DNA of 64,000 nucleotides from Primulina eburnea (taxonomy: Eukaryota; Streptophyta; Magnoliopsida; Lamiales; Gesneriaceae), in the NCBI RefSeq assembly GCF_022965805.1, contig NC_133102.1:3666885-3730884 (forward strand). Reading direction: 5' to 3'. The translations under genes were made by a program, and so were the position numbers. The notes under the pieces are model-generated. The model saw only the letters and a program-made list of their open reading frames with translations. It was not told the DNA's origin and did no database searches. Position 1 is the first letter of the stretch, and each line of letters opens with the position of its first letter. Of this stretch, positions 25,705 to 38,400 are shown one piece after another.

Positions 25705-26087
25705 AGAACAGGTCTCTTATGAGACGGTCTCACGAATTTTTATCTGTGAGACGAGTCAACCCTATCAATATTCACAATAAAAAGTAGGCAAAAACTTGTG
25801 TGAGACCGTCTCACGGGTCGTATTTGTGAGACGAATCTCTTATTTGGGTCACCCATGAAAAAGTATTACTTTTTATGCTAAGAGTATTACTTTGTATTGT
25901 GAATATGGATAGAGTTGAACCGTCTCACAGATTATGATCCGTGAGACGGTCTCACATGAGACTCACTCTAAAAAGTAATACTCTTAGAATAAAAAATAAT
26001 ATTTTTTCATATATGACTCAAATAAGAGATTTGTCTCACAAAATACAACCGTGAGACTGTCTAACACAAATTTTTGCCAATAACAAA
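25705..26087. mobile_element. GAGAC-type MITE copy split by a nested second copy
   Basis: A forward copy starts near 25705 (GAGACGGTCTCACGAATTTT), runs to AAAAAGTA at 25786, and resumes at 25970 to about 26087 (GAGACTGTCTAACACAAATT). Between the halves sits a reverse-oriented copy of the same family at about 25787-25968. The word TAAAAAGTA flanks the inner copy at 25778-25786 and 25969-25977, an 8-9 bp target duplication. A partial relative is also seen at about 25365-25400. Confidence 0.85.
25787..25968 (-). mobile_element. Nested GAGAC-type MITE, about 182 bp, with 8-9 bp target duplication
   Basis: The element starts GGCAAAAACTTGTGTGAGAC and ends GAGACTCACTCT. The ends share the inverted TGTGAGACCGTCTCACGG block. 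It encodes nothing. An 8-bp duplication would suit hAT-type and 9 bp would suit Mutator-type mobilisation; the T at 25969 leaves this open. Confidence 0.85.
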
Positions 26088-26513
26088 TTTGCGATCTTTT
26101 AAAATATTTTTTTTGATAAAGATTGTTATGATTTTTTCAACAAATTAAGTGTTACGATCATTTAAACTTGGATAGCATTAAGATAGTTTTCAATCTTGTG
26201 AGTGAGTGAATTCATGATAATAAAATATATTTTTAATATATAATATATTTTTAATATATAATATTAAATAAAATAAAAATATATTTGATATTTGAAATAA
26301 AATCTCAAATTTAATAACTAAAGTTTTTAAAAAATAAATAATAAATAAAGAGTCAAAAATGGCAACGATTCGAATCCAATGGCTGATGACGCACCTCCCT
26401 AAAAAGATAATCCTTTTGTTTTAAAAAAGAAAAGAAAAAAACAGATAATGTTTTAAAAAACAAAAAAGAAAATATCAAAAAAAAAAAAAATTCCCAAATC
26501 ACAAAAATCTCCC

Positions 26514-29500
26514 ATGGAATTCAACAATAATGACGGCAGCAGCAGCGGGTTCATCTCTTACTACCACCCACAACTCCGTCACCAGACGACACCCCCGCCC
26601 CCGCCCTCCGCCGCCGCCCCCGCGCCTACGAATGGAGTTGTCGTGTCCAACAGCAACACCGGGAGTATATTGTACCATCACTCCGTGCCCTCTTCGGCGG
26701 TTTCTTCGTCTCTCGAGGGTGTGAAGAGGAAGAGGGGTAGGCCGAGGAAGTACGGCACTCCAGAGCAAGCTGCCGCAGCGAAGCGACTCTCGGCTTCTGC
26801 TTCCTCGGCCTCCCCGAGGACGAGAGACTCGGCCTCGGCAGCTGGTCCCGGCGTTCCTACCTCTGGCTCATCTGCTCATTCTTCTAAGAAATCTCAGCTC
26901 GCTGCTTTAGGTATTCTTGTAAACTTTCACCGGATGTATGCCTTTTGATGCATGTGTGTATGACGTCATTGTTCACACATAATATCGTTTCTTCGTGATA
27001 TTCCATTGCATGATAATTCTTTTCTTGGATTTAATCGTAGCATAAAACAGAGAGAAGTTATGACGCCGAGTTTTCACTGATTTATATGTTGTCTTTGCTT
27101 TACCTCTTTGATTCAAATCCAGAAGAAATATTTTCATTACTGCAAGAAAAAAAAAAGGCCATGGAATACCTCACCTACCTTTGCCTTGATGGTATTCTCA
27201 AATTTTAAACAAATTTGACGATGTAAGGTCTAGTATTGAAGTTTTGATTGGCTTTCTTTTTGGACTTGGTGACATATTCGTTCTGAGAAGAGGATATAAT
27301 TTAAAATTTTGTTTTTTTCCCCTCTGGTTGTGTGATAGTCATGCTTGTGGACTCTGGTTTCTAATGCACTGCCTAGCTGTGTAAAAACAGAAGCAAAGAA
27401 ATTCAACTTAAATTTTTGCTAAAAGGATATAAATATTTAGATGAAATATGAAATTTGGGGTGATGTCCATGAAAAGTAGATACCATGGGATGGATCCTGG
27501 TGTTAAACCAGTTCTGTGTTCTATAACTTCTGGTTGGTATGATCTTCTGATTTTGCCCCAAGGCATTCCGCGTCTTTTGTCATTCGCAAGCATGTTTTTT
27601 CTCCATTGGGGTTTTTTGCTGGCCATACTATCTTGTAAACATACATTTTTACCGCGGACCCCTCTTTTTTATGCGATTTAGAATTTACCAAGCTCCATTT
27701 GTCACAATGCGAAATTATCCATTTTATTCACCCCTTTTCATATCTTGTCGATGCAGGCAATGTGGGTCAAAACTTCAGTCCTCACATTGTTACTGTTGCT
27801 GCTGGAGAAGTACGTATATAAATGTTAATCGTAGAACCTTCTTTTCATTTTCATGTTAGGATAAACACAAAATTCTGTTCTCTCTCAGTATTTTAAGGGT
27901 TTGCCAAAATGTAATATTATCTTGCTTTTGTTAATATTTCTGATTGTCGGCATTTTCTTCATACAATAGTCAATAGATGTGTGGTCACTGCATCTTGTAT
28001 GTTCACAGTTGATATCAGATATGTAGTTATTCCATGATTAATGCACACACTTGCTCTTTTTTCTGATAATCACATCGAATGTGGGTTTACTTCACAGCAT
28101 GTACAGCTTTAATTTGTTTGATTTTGAGTTAATCGATCGTAAAGCATCGGCTGGTTAACTTACTGAATTACATATGACAAGCTATCAACATAAGCTCGGC
28201 TAATCCTGGTTATAGAATACGTTCTATGACTTGTTTGTATGTCATTAAAAATGGTGTTTGCACTATGCCGGTTTTTGTCAAGATTCCAAAGTAACACACA
28301 ACGATGGATTGTGATAAAAAATTGGAAAGTGTTAAACTTTGGACCTTGAGGAAAGTTGAGGAAGATATTTGGAGGAAAAGGATGCTGTGGGTCCACCAAA
28401 TGACTCTGTCTTCCTTTCTCCATTGTTCTTGTTTGTGTAGTTTCATGCTTACTTCTTTTACTGACATTGCGACGATAGGGTCTTTTGCTGCCAGTCACTT
28501 TGGATCTTTCACACAAATCCCCTTCAAAACCCTTTTTTAAGAGTTTACCCTGCACTATTATGGAGTAGCTCTCAAGTTCTGCTTGTTGGACATGATGCTG
28601 TGCAATTAATGATGTTTCGGACTTTCACTTTTCTTTGATTCGAGCTCAATGTTTACGTGCAAATTTTTTAACCTTCTGACGTCATCTATAATAGTGAACC
28701 TGATGCAACTGATTGTTTCTAATAGGATGTGAATCAAAAAATAATGATGTTTATGCAACAAAATCAACGTGAAATATGCATTATCTCTGCATCTGGTTCA
28801 GTCTCCAATGCATCTCTACGTCAGCCGGCCACATCTGGGGGTAGTGTTACATATGAGGTAAATTGATACTTTCAATTTTCTTTGATAAACCTTGTCCTTC
28901 AAAGAGAATGAATATACTTGTGCACTTTTTCAATCATCTGGTTTCCTCTTCTGATTCCCAAATTTCTCGAGGCTTGGTTCCTATTCTCACATATGCATTG
29001 GATAGGGTACTCTGATGAATTCATAACATATAAGGATTGAAGAAGTTGAATGCAACTTCCTTCAGGTTTTGATCTTTGGCATAAATTTCCCTCTTGTTTC
29101 TGAGTTGACAAGTACCCTTCACAACACTATATTGCCAGTGACCAGCATGCTAAGTTGGCCATTACTTTAATTCTTATGAAATGCAATTGATGCCTTCCCA
29201 AGAATTAAATTACAATTTTTTAAACGGCATAACTCAAAAAGTGAAATATACATTCTTTAAAGAAATTCTTTTACTGACTGCTGGAGATAATGTAATTCTT
29301 GAAAGAACATGAATTAGATTTATGTTTGAAGGACTTTATTTGGTATCATTTATATTATCTGTACATGTGAAAAGACGAGCGACTTTTTTGATAACTCAAC
29401 ATGTATATTTTCAATCAAAAAAATAATATGATGCATAAATTTCAGGCCTCTTCAGAAATACACAAAAAGAATACAGGTTAACGTTTGCATTTACTAGAAA

Positions 29501-32056
29501 TCAATTTTTTCTATTTAAAAAATGAAGAAATTTACTTAATTAAAATGAATTAACTTGAATTTTCAATTGATATGGTCTTGCTGAATATTATAGGCAGTTT
29601 AAATTTATATTTAAATGTGAAATAATTAAAAATCCTAAGGAGTCACATTTCACAGTACAATTTAAAAAATGTAATTGGCCAAACTTTAAATTTAATACCA
29701 TCATCAATAGTTTAGAAAAGAATCTACCAATTTTAATTTGGGTACTGATAGCAGTTGAACTTTGATTTCTTTTTAAAATTATGCAATGTATTTCATCTTT
29801 AAAAGTTTATTATCCTCTTTGCCCAATGATGAATGTTGCCTAAATTATTTTTAGTTTCTCACATTTTATGTGCATTTTAAGCTCATTTGATATTTTGAAA
29901 GCTTTCATTTGTTTTCACATATCTATGGTATTAAAGTTTTCATAAGAATATTTGACTATTAGTGTAAAAGAATTGTCTTTAACAAATCCAAAAATCAGGG
30001 GTGGTGTTTATGTAAGCATTAGAGGATTTAAATGCCCATGGCCACGTCAATGGATTTGTTTATAAATTATAAGAGTTTTTCTTGCAGAATTTAGATTGGT
30101 CCCACAATGTTTATGAAAGCAAATGACGGTTTATTGAACTACATGCTCTACACCATGTCTTTCATAGGGAATTTTTGACATCTTTTGTTGAATTTTTTTA
30201 AAAAAAGTTTCTGCACCAAGAGTCATAACTTGAACACATTGTTCTTTTTTATATATTTTCTTGTATATAAGACAAAGGCCACCCGACTTATTGTTTATTA
30301 AATTTTGATACTGTGAAATTCCAGATAAAAGTTGTAATAAGTATGGTAGTATCATCTAGTGAGTGATGAATTTTATTTTGGTGTACTTTGAATAAGTTGT
30401 TTGCCAAGTTTTTATCCATCAAATCAATTAAATTGTTGTCTGTGGAGCTAAAATGTTTCAATCACAAGGTATAAGCTGTTATACTTTTGAAGTTGTTTGC
30501 CAAGTTTTTAACCATCAAATAAATTAAATTTTATTAGTGGAGCTAAAATGTTTCACTTACAAGGTATAAGCTGTTATAGTTATTAATACGGGCACTCCTA
30601 AATTTTCTCTAAGCTTGTTTTAGTTACTGTGCAATAAATGATAAACTAAAAGTTTAGATATAGAAGAAATAATTCCTATAAAATCCCCTTTTATGTAACT
30701 TGGAAGTACCATGTCAATAAGGGGGCCTTACAAATGATGATTTTTAAAGTGTGTAAACATGCGTTCTATGAACATATGCATGCTTCTAATATTTTACGTT
30801 TATTCAAATAAGAAAAGCCCGATGCATGTTTAAAGTCATTAGATTCTGTTGACATAAACAGATATAAATCGATGTAAATTCAGATTTAACAAACTAAGAA
30901 GCACCAGGTATTATGTGAAAATGTGGCAATTATTTAATTGGCTACCAACACCGTAATCAACCAATGTCGAATCCTTCTCTTTATACATTTTTTTTGTGAG
31001 ATAGCGTCATAGAAATAACATCTGAGTGGCATAACCTACCATTTCTTGGCATTATAATTTCGAACAATGTTAGATTATCTGTGAAGTTTATATAGTACAT
31101 GATAGAAATCATATTTGTATGCGAAACATCCATCTTCCTCCATGTAACTCCGACCACATACACTAGTCTAAGAAACATATCCTGGCATCTTTAATGAAAT
31201 TTTAACAGTTCCAGGAATGCTAATTAGTTACAAGGCTTTAAGCTCTATGCCAAAGAAAATTGTCCCTTGAAGCTTACGAGTACAAGCACTACTTGGAGTT
31301 GAGAATCTTTTGATTAAATTGCTTTGGCTCTAGAAAATGAGGCCGGGAACTTGTTTGTTGTTATCAAGAGTATTTTTTCTTCTCTGGTCGATCACACGTT
31401 CTTCTTAGTAAGCTCATATGATCTTGAAATTCATGTTAGGGTCACTTTGATATCCTCTCTCTCTCTGGATCTTATATTCGTACTGAAACTGGAGGGAAAA
31501 CTGGAGGACTTGGTGTGTGTTTGTCCAGTTCTGATGGCCAAATCATCGGTGGTGGAGTCGGTGGGCCACTCACAGCAGCTGGCCCGATCCAGGTTATACT
31601 TTTTTTAATCTTCTTACCAATGAGTTGCCTTTACTTATTTCTTTCCATGGCGCATCTTTCGTCTTTTAATAGTAGTTTAGAATCACGATAAATGTTATTT
31701 TTAGTCCTAAGAAATCTGTCTATTCAAGATTTAGGCAGGAATAACGAATTTTTTTTATTTTATGGATAATTCAGATAATCATCGGTACATTCCTTACTGA
31801 CTCCAAGAAAGACACCAAAAGAGATGCCTCCTCTGGTAAGCTGCCATCACCGGCAAACTTGACCTCAATACCAAGTTTAAACTTCCGATCGCCAGTTGAG
31901 GCTACTCATCAAATGGGGCTGGGGAGCCAATTTCTGGTGCAACACCCAAGCATGCAATTCACTCCTTCACATTCAGTGGAATGGAAGGGCAACACAGGTC
32001 ATCATGGCCTGCACCAGTCTCCTGAGAATGGCGACTACGACCACATCTCCGATTAG
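26514..32056 (+). CDS. AT-hook motif nuclear-localized (AHL) protein, PPC/DUF296 domain
   Basis: Nuclear DNA-binding protein of the plant AHL family, which binds AT-rich DNA and acts in chromatin and transcription control. Exons 26514-26910, 27757-27809, 28726-28857, 31440-31592 and 31775-32056 give 1017 nt and 338 aa. The N-terminal ~65 residues are rich in Pro, Ser and Asn. A single AT-hook, KRKRGRPRKYGTPEQ, lies at about residues 71-85. The PPC domain follows: NFSPHIVTVAAGEDVNQKI, EICIISASGSVSNASLRQP, GGSVTYEGHFDILSLSGSY, and GQIIGGGVGGPLTAAGPIQ through IIIGTF. The tail is Ser/His-rich and ends GDYDHISD. The GTPEQAAAAK after the hook resembles AHL14-like members, but the paralogue is not certain. 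Intron 3 is 2.6 kb and holds a 96-bp tandem duplication. Confidence 0.95.
30396..30580. repeat. Tandem duplication, about 96-bp period, in AHL intron 3
   Basis: Copies begin GTTGTTTGCCAAGTTTTT at 30396 and 30492 and share GGAGCTAAAATGTTTCA and CAAGGTATAAGCTGTTAT. They differ by scattered substitutions and small indels. Confidence 0.75.
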
Positions 32057-33082
32057 AACAGTTTCAGATGAATTGCTACCGTAAAATGTTTTGACTTTTT
32101 AGGTTTATTTGTCCGTCGAGACTTACCATTGTACATACAGATCACCAACTATGTTTGCATTTGCATCTAACTCCTCTTTGTTCACAAAAACACGGATCTA
32201 GCTTGCTAGAGTAAATATATTTTTGCTTCTGAAATTCCGTCCGATAAATTCAAATTTAAATTTCGTGACAATAAATTTCTCCTTGGACGAGGAATTATTT
32301 ATTTTTATTTTATTTCTCGCAGCTTGTGCTTGCACATTTTCATGTGCTATATTTAGAACATGAATGTGATATATAATTTTAGAAAAAAATTATTAATGAG
32401 ATTTAAATATTCTATAGCTTCGTTTTTAGCTTCAAATTGCTAAAAGCAAAATGCAGGATTAAAATATCTTTAATACAATGGACAAACTTTGAGTACAAAT
32501 AAGAAAACATTAATTTTTATATTCAAAATATTATTTTTTATTTTAAATATATATAAGACGAATTTGTCTCACAAAAATAAATACGTGCCCTTTTCTCACA
32601 AGGTTTTGGAATTTTTTTTCAATCAAGGGGTTTGAAATTAGGTTTAATGAAAAAAATGGGTGTTTGGACATCATCGAGCTTATAAAATATATTTTTTTTA
32701 TCGATAAATATACGTATTCTAAAATGTGTTATCCAACTACAGAATTAACATAACTTTGATGACAACTGATTGGGTTGTGTGATATTTGAGTAAAATCTTA
32801 TTTACTGGGAGAACAAAACTTACCCTTCCCCAATTATAGTAATAAAAAATAAGTGAACTAAAACTGTCAGTTGTTTGAATTTAAAGAACCACATTTAAGT
32901 TTCTCTCCAATATGAGGTACTAAATTGTAATTTTTGGTTGCAGTCAACAGATTTATTTTCCGGCAACATTGTAACCAACTAATGGCGGGTGACCTATTTC
33001 AATATGCTTTGGAGGAAGAGAGTCCTGTCCTGTTTGGTTTCATTTTCTTAAAAGGAAAAAAGTGGGCTGGAAAATAAAACCA

Positions 33083-33084
<2 letters not shown>
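32057..33084. other. AHL 3' flank, no gene seen
   Basis: AT-rich. A fragment near 32545-32610 (ATAAGACGAATTTGTCTCAC) resembles part of the GAGAC-type MITE family. No gene was recognised. Confidence 0.4.

Positions 33085-33142
<58 letters not shown>
33085..33142 (+). repeat. (AT)n microsatellite
   Basis: An uninterrupted AT dinucleotide run of nearly 60 bp. It borders a palindrome at 33154-33180. Confidence 0.95.
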
Positions 33143-33145
<3 letters not shown>

Positions 33146-33153
33146 GAATTTGT

Positions 33154-33310
33154 TACCCTGCACACCAGGTGTACAGGGTATCATGAGCACCGCCTACGTG
33201 GCGGTGCATGATTGGTCAATCTTTTTTTTAAAAACACAAAACAAAAATTTTGTGTGGTTGTGGGCGTGTCACGTAGGCAGGCGCCCACATGTGTGCAGGA
33301 AAAGAGGCGC
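33154..33310. repeat. Cluster of short palindromes beside the AT microsatellite
   Basis: 33154-33180 is a 27-bp palindrome with one mismatch (arms TACCCTG..ACACC around a central A). 33189-33207 is a perfect hairpin, CACCGCC-TACGT-GGCGGTG. GGCGCCCAC occurs twice between about 33280 and 33315. GC content is clearly higher than in the surroundings. It looks like an inserted fragment, but no family is recognised. Confidence 0.45.
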
Positions 33311-34080
33311 CCACAGATTCCAACTGACTAGTTAATTGATGCCAGTATCTTTTCACAGCAAATTTTTGTCAGCAGTCAGCACACATACTTAAAGATATCA
33401 GTGTGATTGCTTGATTTCTTGTTAATATCTTTAGCAGAAATGCAGCTGTTGTTTTTTTTCTGTGTGTGAAGAAATGACCCCAAATTTGAGATTACATCTT
33501 TGTACTAAGTGGACCCTGAAAAAGAGTATATACAGTTCGTTAATGCTTTAGACAGATTTCAGTTTGGCTCTTTCCCAATATTCCTTGTCTGCTTAATATC
33601 GATTGGCATCTTATCAAAACACGCTTTCGATCATATTTCAAGATTCACAACCGGGCAAAGGCATTAGGGAACAACAGACACTTAGAAAACAAGGGAAATA
33701 TGCATCTGGTAAACTTGGTGTAAATGGTTTTGAGAAAATCAGCATCCGACGTTCTGTTGGAGGGAGTGGGGATCGTCGTGCTCAACAATGGCTTGGTTGA
33801 TGCTCGCCATATTCGTCATTTCTGTGTTCGCTCTATGTAACAACGAGTGATGTATAATAGATGCGTTGTTATTATTCTTGCCCCACATTTACATTACTGG
33901 TGAAATGTAACTCATCTTGCCAAATAAATGTTTACTTGAAGAGTGGCAATTGGCATAATTATCCCAATGAATGTCTGTGTTTCGTGCGTGGTTAGGATCA
34001 ATTTAATATGTAAAACATATACATTCGACTGACTTATTCTAAAAACGCATAGGAAACACATTTGATATCGCTGAAATCGG

Positions 34081-34797
34081 TGATGCTAGCTGGGAGGTCA
34101 GATCTCTGCTTGGAGAGCTCGGACCAAACGTTTGAACGTTGTCTGGGAGGTCGGATCTTCACCTTGGGAGCTCGGATCAGACACCTCGAAATCCAGAAAC
34201 ACAAATAAGAGTGTTAGAAGGGGGCCGGAAGGTTGTTCCGGCGTAGCCCCTCCGACGCTCAAGTCAGAAAACTGAGAGAGAAAACTGTGTGTGCAAAGAG
34301 AATGTGAAAAAGTATGAATCCTCAAAATAATGGACGGAACCTGGTATTTATAGGTGATGCATAGAGTCCTAGTTTTGGTAGGTTTAGATCTTCAGAATCT
34401 TCGGAAGATTTGATAAGATATGGTGACAGATTAGATTAGATCTTTAATGGGCTTTACCTTTCTGGGCCTTGATCTCTGTGGGCTACGCGCTTAATATTTG
34501 AGTAAGAGTTCTCGTAGGTATGGGCCCACGAGACGCTAGGACCTCCTGGGACCTCGGCTCGGGAGCTCGGCCGAGGGTTTTCGATCGTCCCGATAATATC
34601 ACCTTGGAGGTCAGCTCGGGAGGTCGGCCAGGGAGGTCGGCTGACCTCTCCAATCGCTGGAACTTTCTGATATGGGAGATCGGCCAGAGATGACCTCCCG
34701 GACAGCCTCAAGCTTTCTTCTGAATGCATGCTGGGCTTTGCTTGAGATGGGCTATCGAGAGTGGGCCGAGCCCATCCTCCCACCGGGGGTATCAACA
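34081..34797 (-). mobile_element. Solo-LTR-like block, Ty3/gypsy type
   Basis: Read on the minus strand it begins TGTTGATACCCCCGGTGGGA and ends in CA (TAGCATCA), about 717 bp, the usual LTR terminal dinucleotides. A TATA-like CCTATAAATACC lies near 34350 on the minus strand. Downstream is the GACTTGAGCGTCGGAGGGGC type of motif, which I recall from plant LTRs. GGGAGGTCGG and GGAGCTCGG words recur at both ends. No primer-binding site, coding region or matching target duplication was found next to it, so it is taken as a solo or truncated LTR. Confidence 0.65.
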
Positions 34798-34904
34798 TTT
34801 ATCCATAAAAATATGAAATAGGATTCACTAATTTGTTCATCTTAAATTCCACTTATTGAGGAATTCTTGAATGAAAATTATATATTTTTGAATAAAATAT
34901 TATT

Positions 34905-35385
34905 TGTTGCTTTTTTTAGGGAATCAAATTTTTTTCCCGAGTACACATATAAATAACTTAATCAACAAGGACACAAAGATTTACGTGGTTCACCCAAGAT
35001 AGGCTACGTCCACGGAGCTACTGCAAATCTTTTATAACAGGAGAAATATTACAACAAGTGTACACAATGATACACTAAATATCTCGCACTCCCAACCCGA
35101 GTATAACCGAGAAAATATTTTCTCTACTCACACAAGAGAACAAAAAAAAAAAAACTCTCTTTTTTTTTTCTCTCTGATACGAAGCTTTGTAATTGCTTCT
35201 GGGATGAATTTTCAATACGAATTATGCTCGTATTTATAGGCGAGTTTTCCCGTGTAAACACAAGGAATGCATTTATTCCTCTGCCGGCCACCATTCAACC
35301 TTTTCAAATTTGACACGTTTTGGCGAAATGCATTTTGGCAAAATGCATTGCATACAATTAAATGTAGCGGCCCACTCACCTAACA
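34905..35385 (-). repeat. 3' LTR of the copia element
   Basis: About 481 bp with TG and CA ends, next to a polypurine tract. It contains a TATA-like box for minus-strand transcription that would read outward towards lower coordinates. The U5 end differs from the 5' LTR remnant beyond the shared block. Confidence 0.8.
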
Positions 35386-35456
35386 TTTCTCCCACTTGAA
35401 GACTTGATTTCAATCACGTCTTCACATCATCATTGCAGCAGCTCATATCTCTTTAT

Positions 35457-38400
35457 TTATACTTGCAGTCCAACTGAAGTTGAACACAACTTCAGTTTGT
35501 CAATGGTTACTGTCTTTGTGAGCATATCGGCTGGATTCTTACTTCCAGGAATCTTTTCCAGCATCAAGATTCCATCTTCCAGCACTGATCTGATGAAATG
35601 GTACCTCACCTGTATATGCTTTGTCCTAGCATGATAAACAGGATTTTTTGCTAAATGAATAGCACTCTGACTGTCACAGTGTAACGTGCTATCTTCAAGC
35701 TTCTGACCCAATTCTTCCAGAAAGGATCTCAACCATATCATCTCCTTGCTAGCTTCTGTAACTGCAACATACTCAGCCTCAGTAGTCGAAAGCGCAACAA
35801 TCTTTTGCAGCTTAGACACCCAGCTTACAACTGTACCACCTAATGTGAACACATATCCAGTAGTACTTTTCCTGCCATCCAGGTCACCACCCATATCGGC
35901 ATCGACAAAACCCTGTAAGCCCAATTTTGACCTCCTGAAGCATAAAGAACAACTAGCAGTACCTTTCAAATACCTGAGAATCCACTTAACTGCTTCCCAG
36001 TGTTGCTTTCCTGGATTACTCATAAACCTGCTCACGACTCCCACTGCATGTGCTATGTCTGGCCTTGTACACACCATTGCATACATGAGGCTTCCGACAG
36101 CAGAAGCATAAGGAACCTTATTCATATAAGCCTTCTCCTGCTCCGTCGATGGTGATTGTGCTTTGGTTAGTTTGAAATGACTAGCCAAAGGAGTACCCAC
36201 AGATTTAGCTTCATCCATGTTAAATCTGCTAACCACCTTTTTCACGTACTCTTCTTGAGATAACTTCAACAATCCATTCACCCGGTCTCTAAAGATCCTC
36301 ATTCCAAGGATTTGCTTTGCAGCACCCAAATCCTTCATGGCAAATTCCTTTGATAAATCTTTCTTGAGTTTATCAATTTCTTCCAGACAAGCTCCAGCTA
36401 TCAGCATATCATCTACATATAACAGTAGTATGATATAAGAACCGTCAAACTTTTTCACATAACAGCAGTGATCAGCTTGACACCTTAGGAAACCATTTTC
36501 ACTCATGAATCCATCAAACTTCTTGTACCACTGTCTTGGAGCTTGTTTGAGACCGTACAAGCTCTTCTGAAGTTTGCACACCATTCTCTCTTTTCCCCGT
36601 ACTTCAAAGCCCTGTGGCTGCTTCATATAAATTTCTTCATCTAGGTCACCGTGAAGAAACGCAGTCTTTACATCCAACTGCTCCAAATGTAAGTCTTCCT
36701 TTGCCACTAGTCCAAGTACTGTCCTGATAGTGGTTAATTTAACCACCGGAGAGAAAATCTCGGTGTAATCAATTCCTTCCCGTTGTTGGAAGCCTTTTAC
36801 AACAAGTCTTGCCTTGTACCGCTTGCTACCATCATGCTCTTCTTTTAACCGGTACACCCACTTGTTATGTAACGCCTTTTTGTCTTGTGGAAGTTCTGTC
36901 AACTCCCACGTTTGATTGGATGACAGTGAATCTATCTCATCTTCCATGGCCAACTCCCACTTGGTTGAATCATCATTTTGCATTGCCTCTTCATAGGTCT
37001 CCGGTTCACCTTTGTCTGTCAGCAAAATATAGTGAAGTGCAGGGGAGTATCTCTCAGGTGGTCTAATGGTTCTCAAAGATCTCCTGAGTTCAATCACCGG
37101 AGTTTGTGGGTCATCATCTTGTGCAGTTTCTTCTTCATCCTCCTGGTTACTGGTTTTTGATTCATTCACAGGAATATATGTCAATGGCACTTCATCAGTT
37201 TTCTTGACTTCAGGACATTCATCTCCAGCTCCAATGTCTGACTTGTCCTTGTACAGAAGTTGCTCATTAAATATTACATCCCTGCTCCGAATGATCTTCC
37301 GATTTTGGTCATCCCAGAAACGATAACCAAACTCATTATCTCCATAACCAATAAAGAAGCACTTCTTTGATTTCGGATCAAGTTTTGTTCTGCTTGCTGA
37401 ATCAATATGAACATAGGATAGACATCCAAACACTTTCAAGAAAGAAAGGTTTATTTCTTTGCCGCTCCATACCTCTTCGGGTATTCTGCAGTCAAGCGGT
37501 ATCGAAGGTCCTCTGTTGATCAGATATGCTGCAGTGTTAACAGCATCAGCCCAGAATGATTTTGGCAATCCAGAATGCAATCTCATGCTCCTTGCACGTT
37601 CATTCAGGGTCCTGTTCATCCTTTCAGCTACACCATTCTGTTGAGGTGTACCAGGAATGGTTTTCTCCATCTTGATCCCGTTCTGTGCACAATATTTCTT
37701 GAACTCATCATCTTCATATTCTCCACCATTATCAGACCGTAAGCACTTCACCTTCAAGTTGGTCTCATTTTCCACCATGGCTTTCCACCTTTTAAAGGTC
37801 TCGTAAACATCAGATTTATTTTTCAGAAAATAAACCCAAACTTTTCTACTCGAATCGTCAATGAATGTGACATAGTATCTCGAGCCTCCAAGGGATGTCA
37901 CAGGAGATGGTCCCCATACATCAGTATGAACCAGCTCCAACTTTGCTGCTTTCGGTTCTCTACCGCCTTTTGAAAAGCTCACCTTCTTCTGCTTTCCAAA
38001 GATACAGCTTTCACATAGTTGGTGTTCAACAGTCTTTAATTCTGGTAGCTTTCCTTTTGACACCAACATCTTCATTCCCTTCTCACTCATATGTCCAAGT
38101 CTATAATGCCATAGACTTGAATTGGCTCCAGCATTCACAGCTGCTAAGGTGTCTCTGCAACTGGAAGTCATATACAGTGTTCCAGTTTTCTTTCCTCGAG
38201 CAACAATCATGGCTCCTTTGTTCACTTTCCAGGAACCATCACCGAAAGTCACATTGTGGCCTTCATCATCGAGCTGTCCCACCGAGATCAGATTGCGTGT
38301 CAATTTTGGTACATGTCTGACTTTGTTGATTTTCCAGACAGATCCATTTGACATCTTCATCCGTACATCACCCATACCAACAATTTCCAAGGGTTTTCCA

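Noticed and set aside
26499..26768. Antisense frame over AHL exon 1
   Set aside because: Arg/Gly-rich shadow of a Pro/Ala-rich coding exon on the other strand.
32999..33190. Frame with a long Ile-Tyr repeat (also near 63329-63547)
   Set aside because: It is a translation of AT or TA microsatellites, not a protein gene.
33603..33800. 65-codon frame beginning with TTG and ending WLG
   Set aside because: No ATG start, no recognised family and no clear exon borders. It could be part of an untranslated or intergenic transcript, but there is not enough to call a gene.
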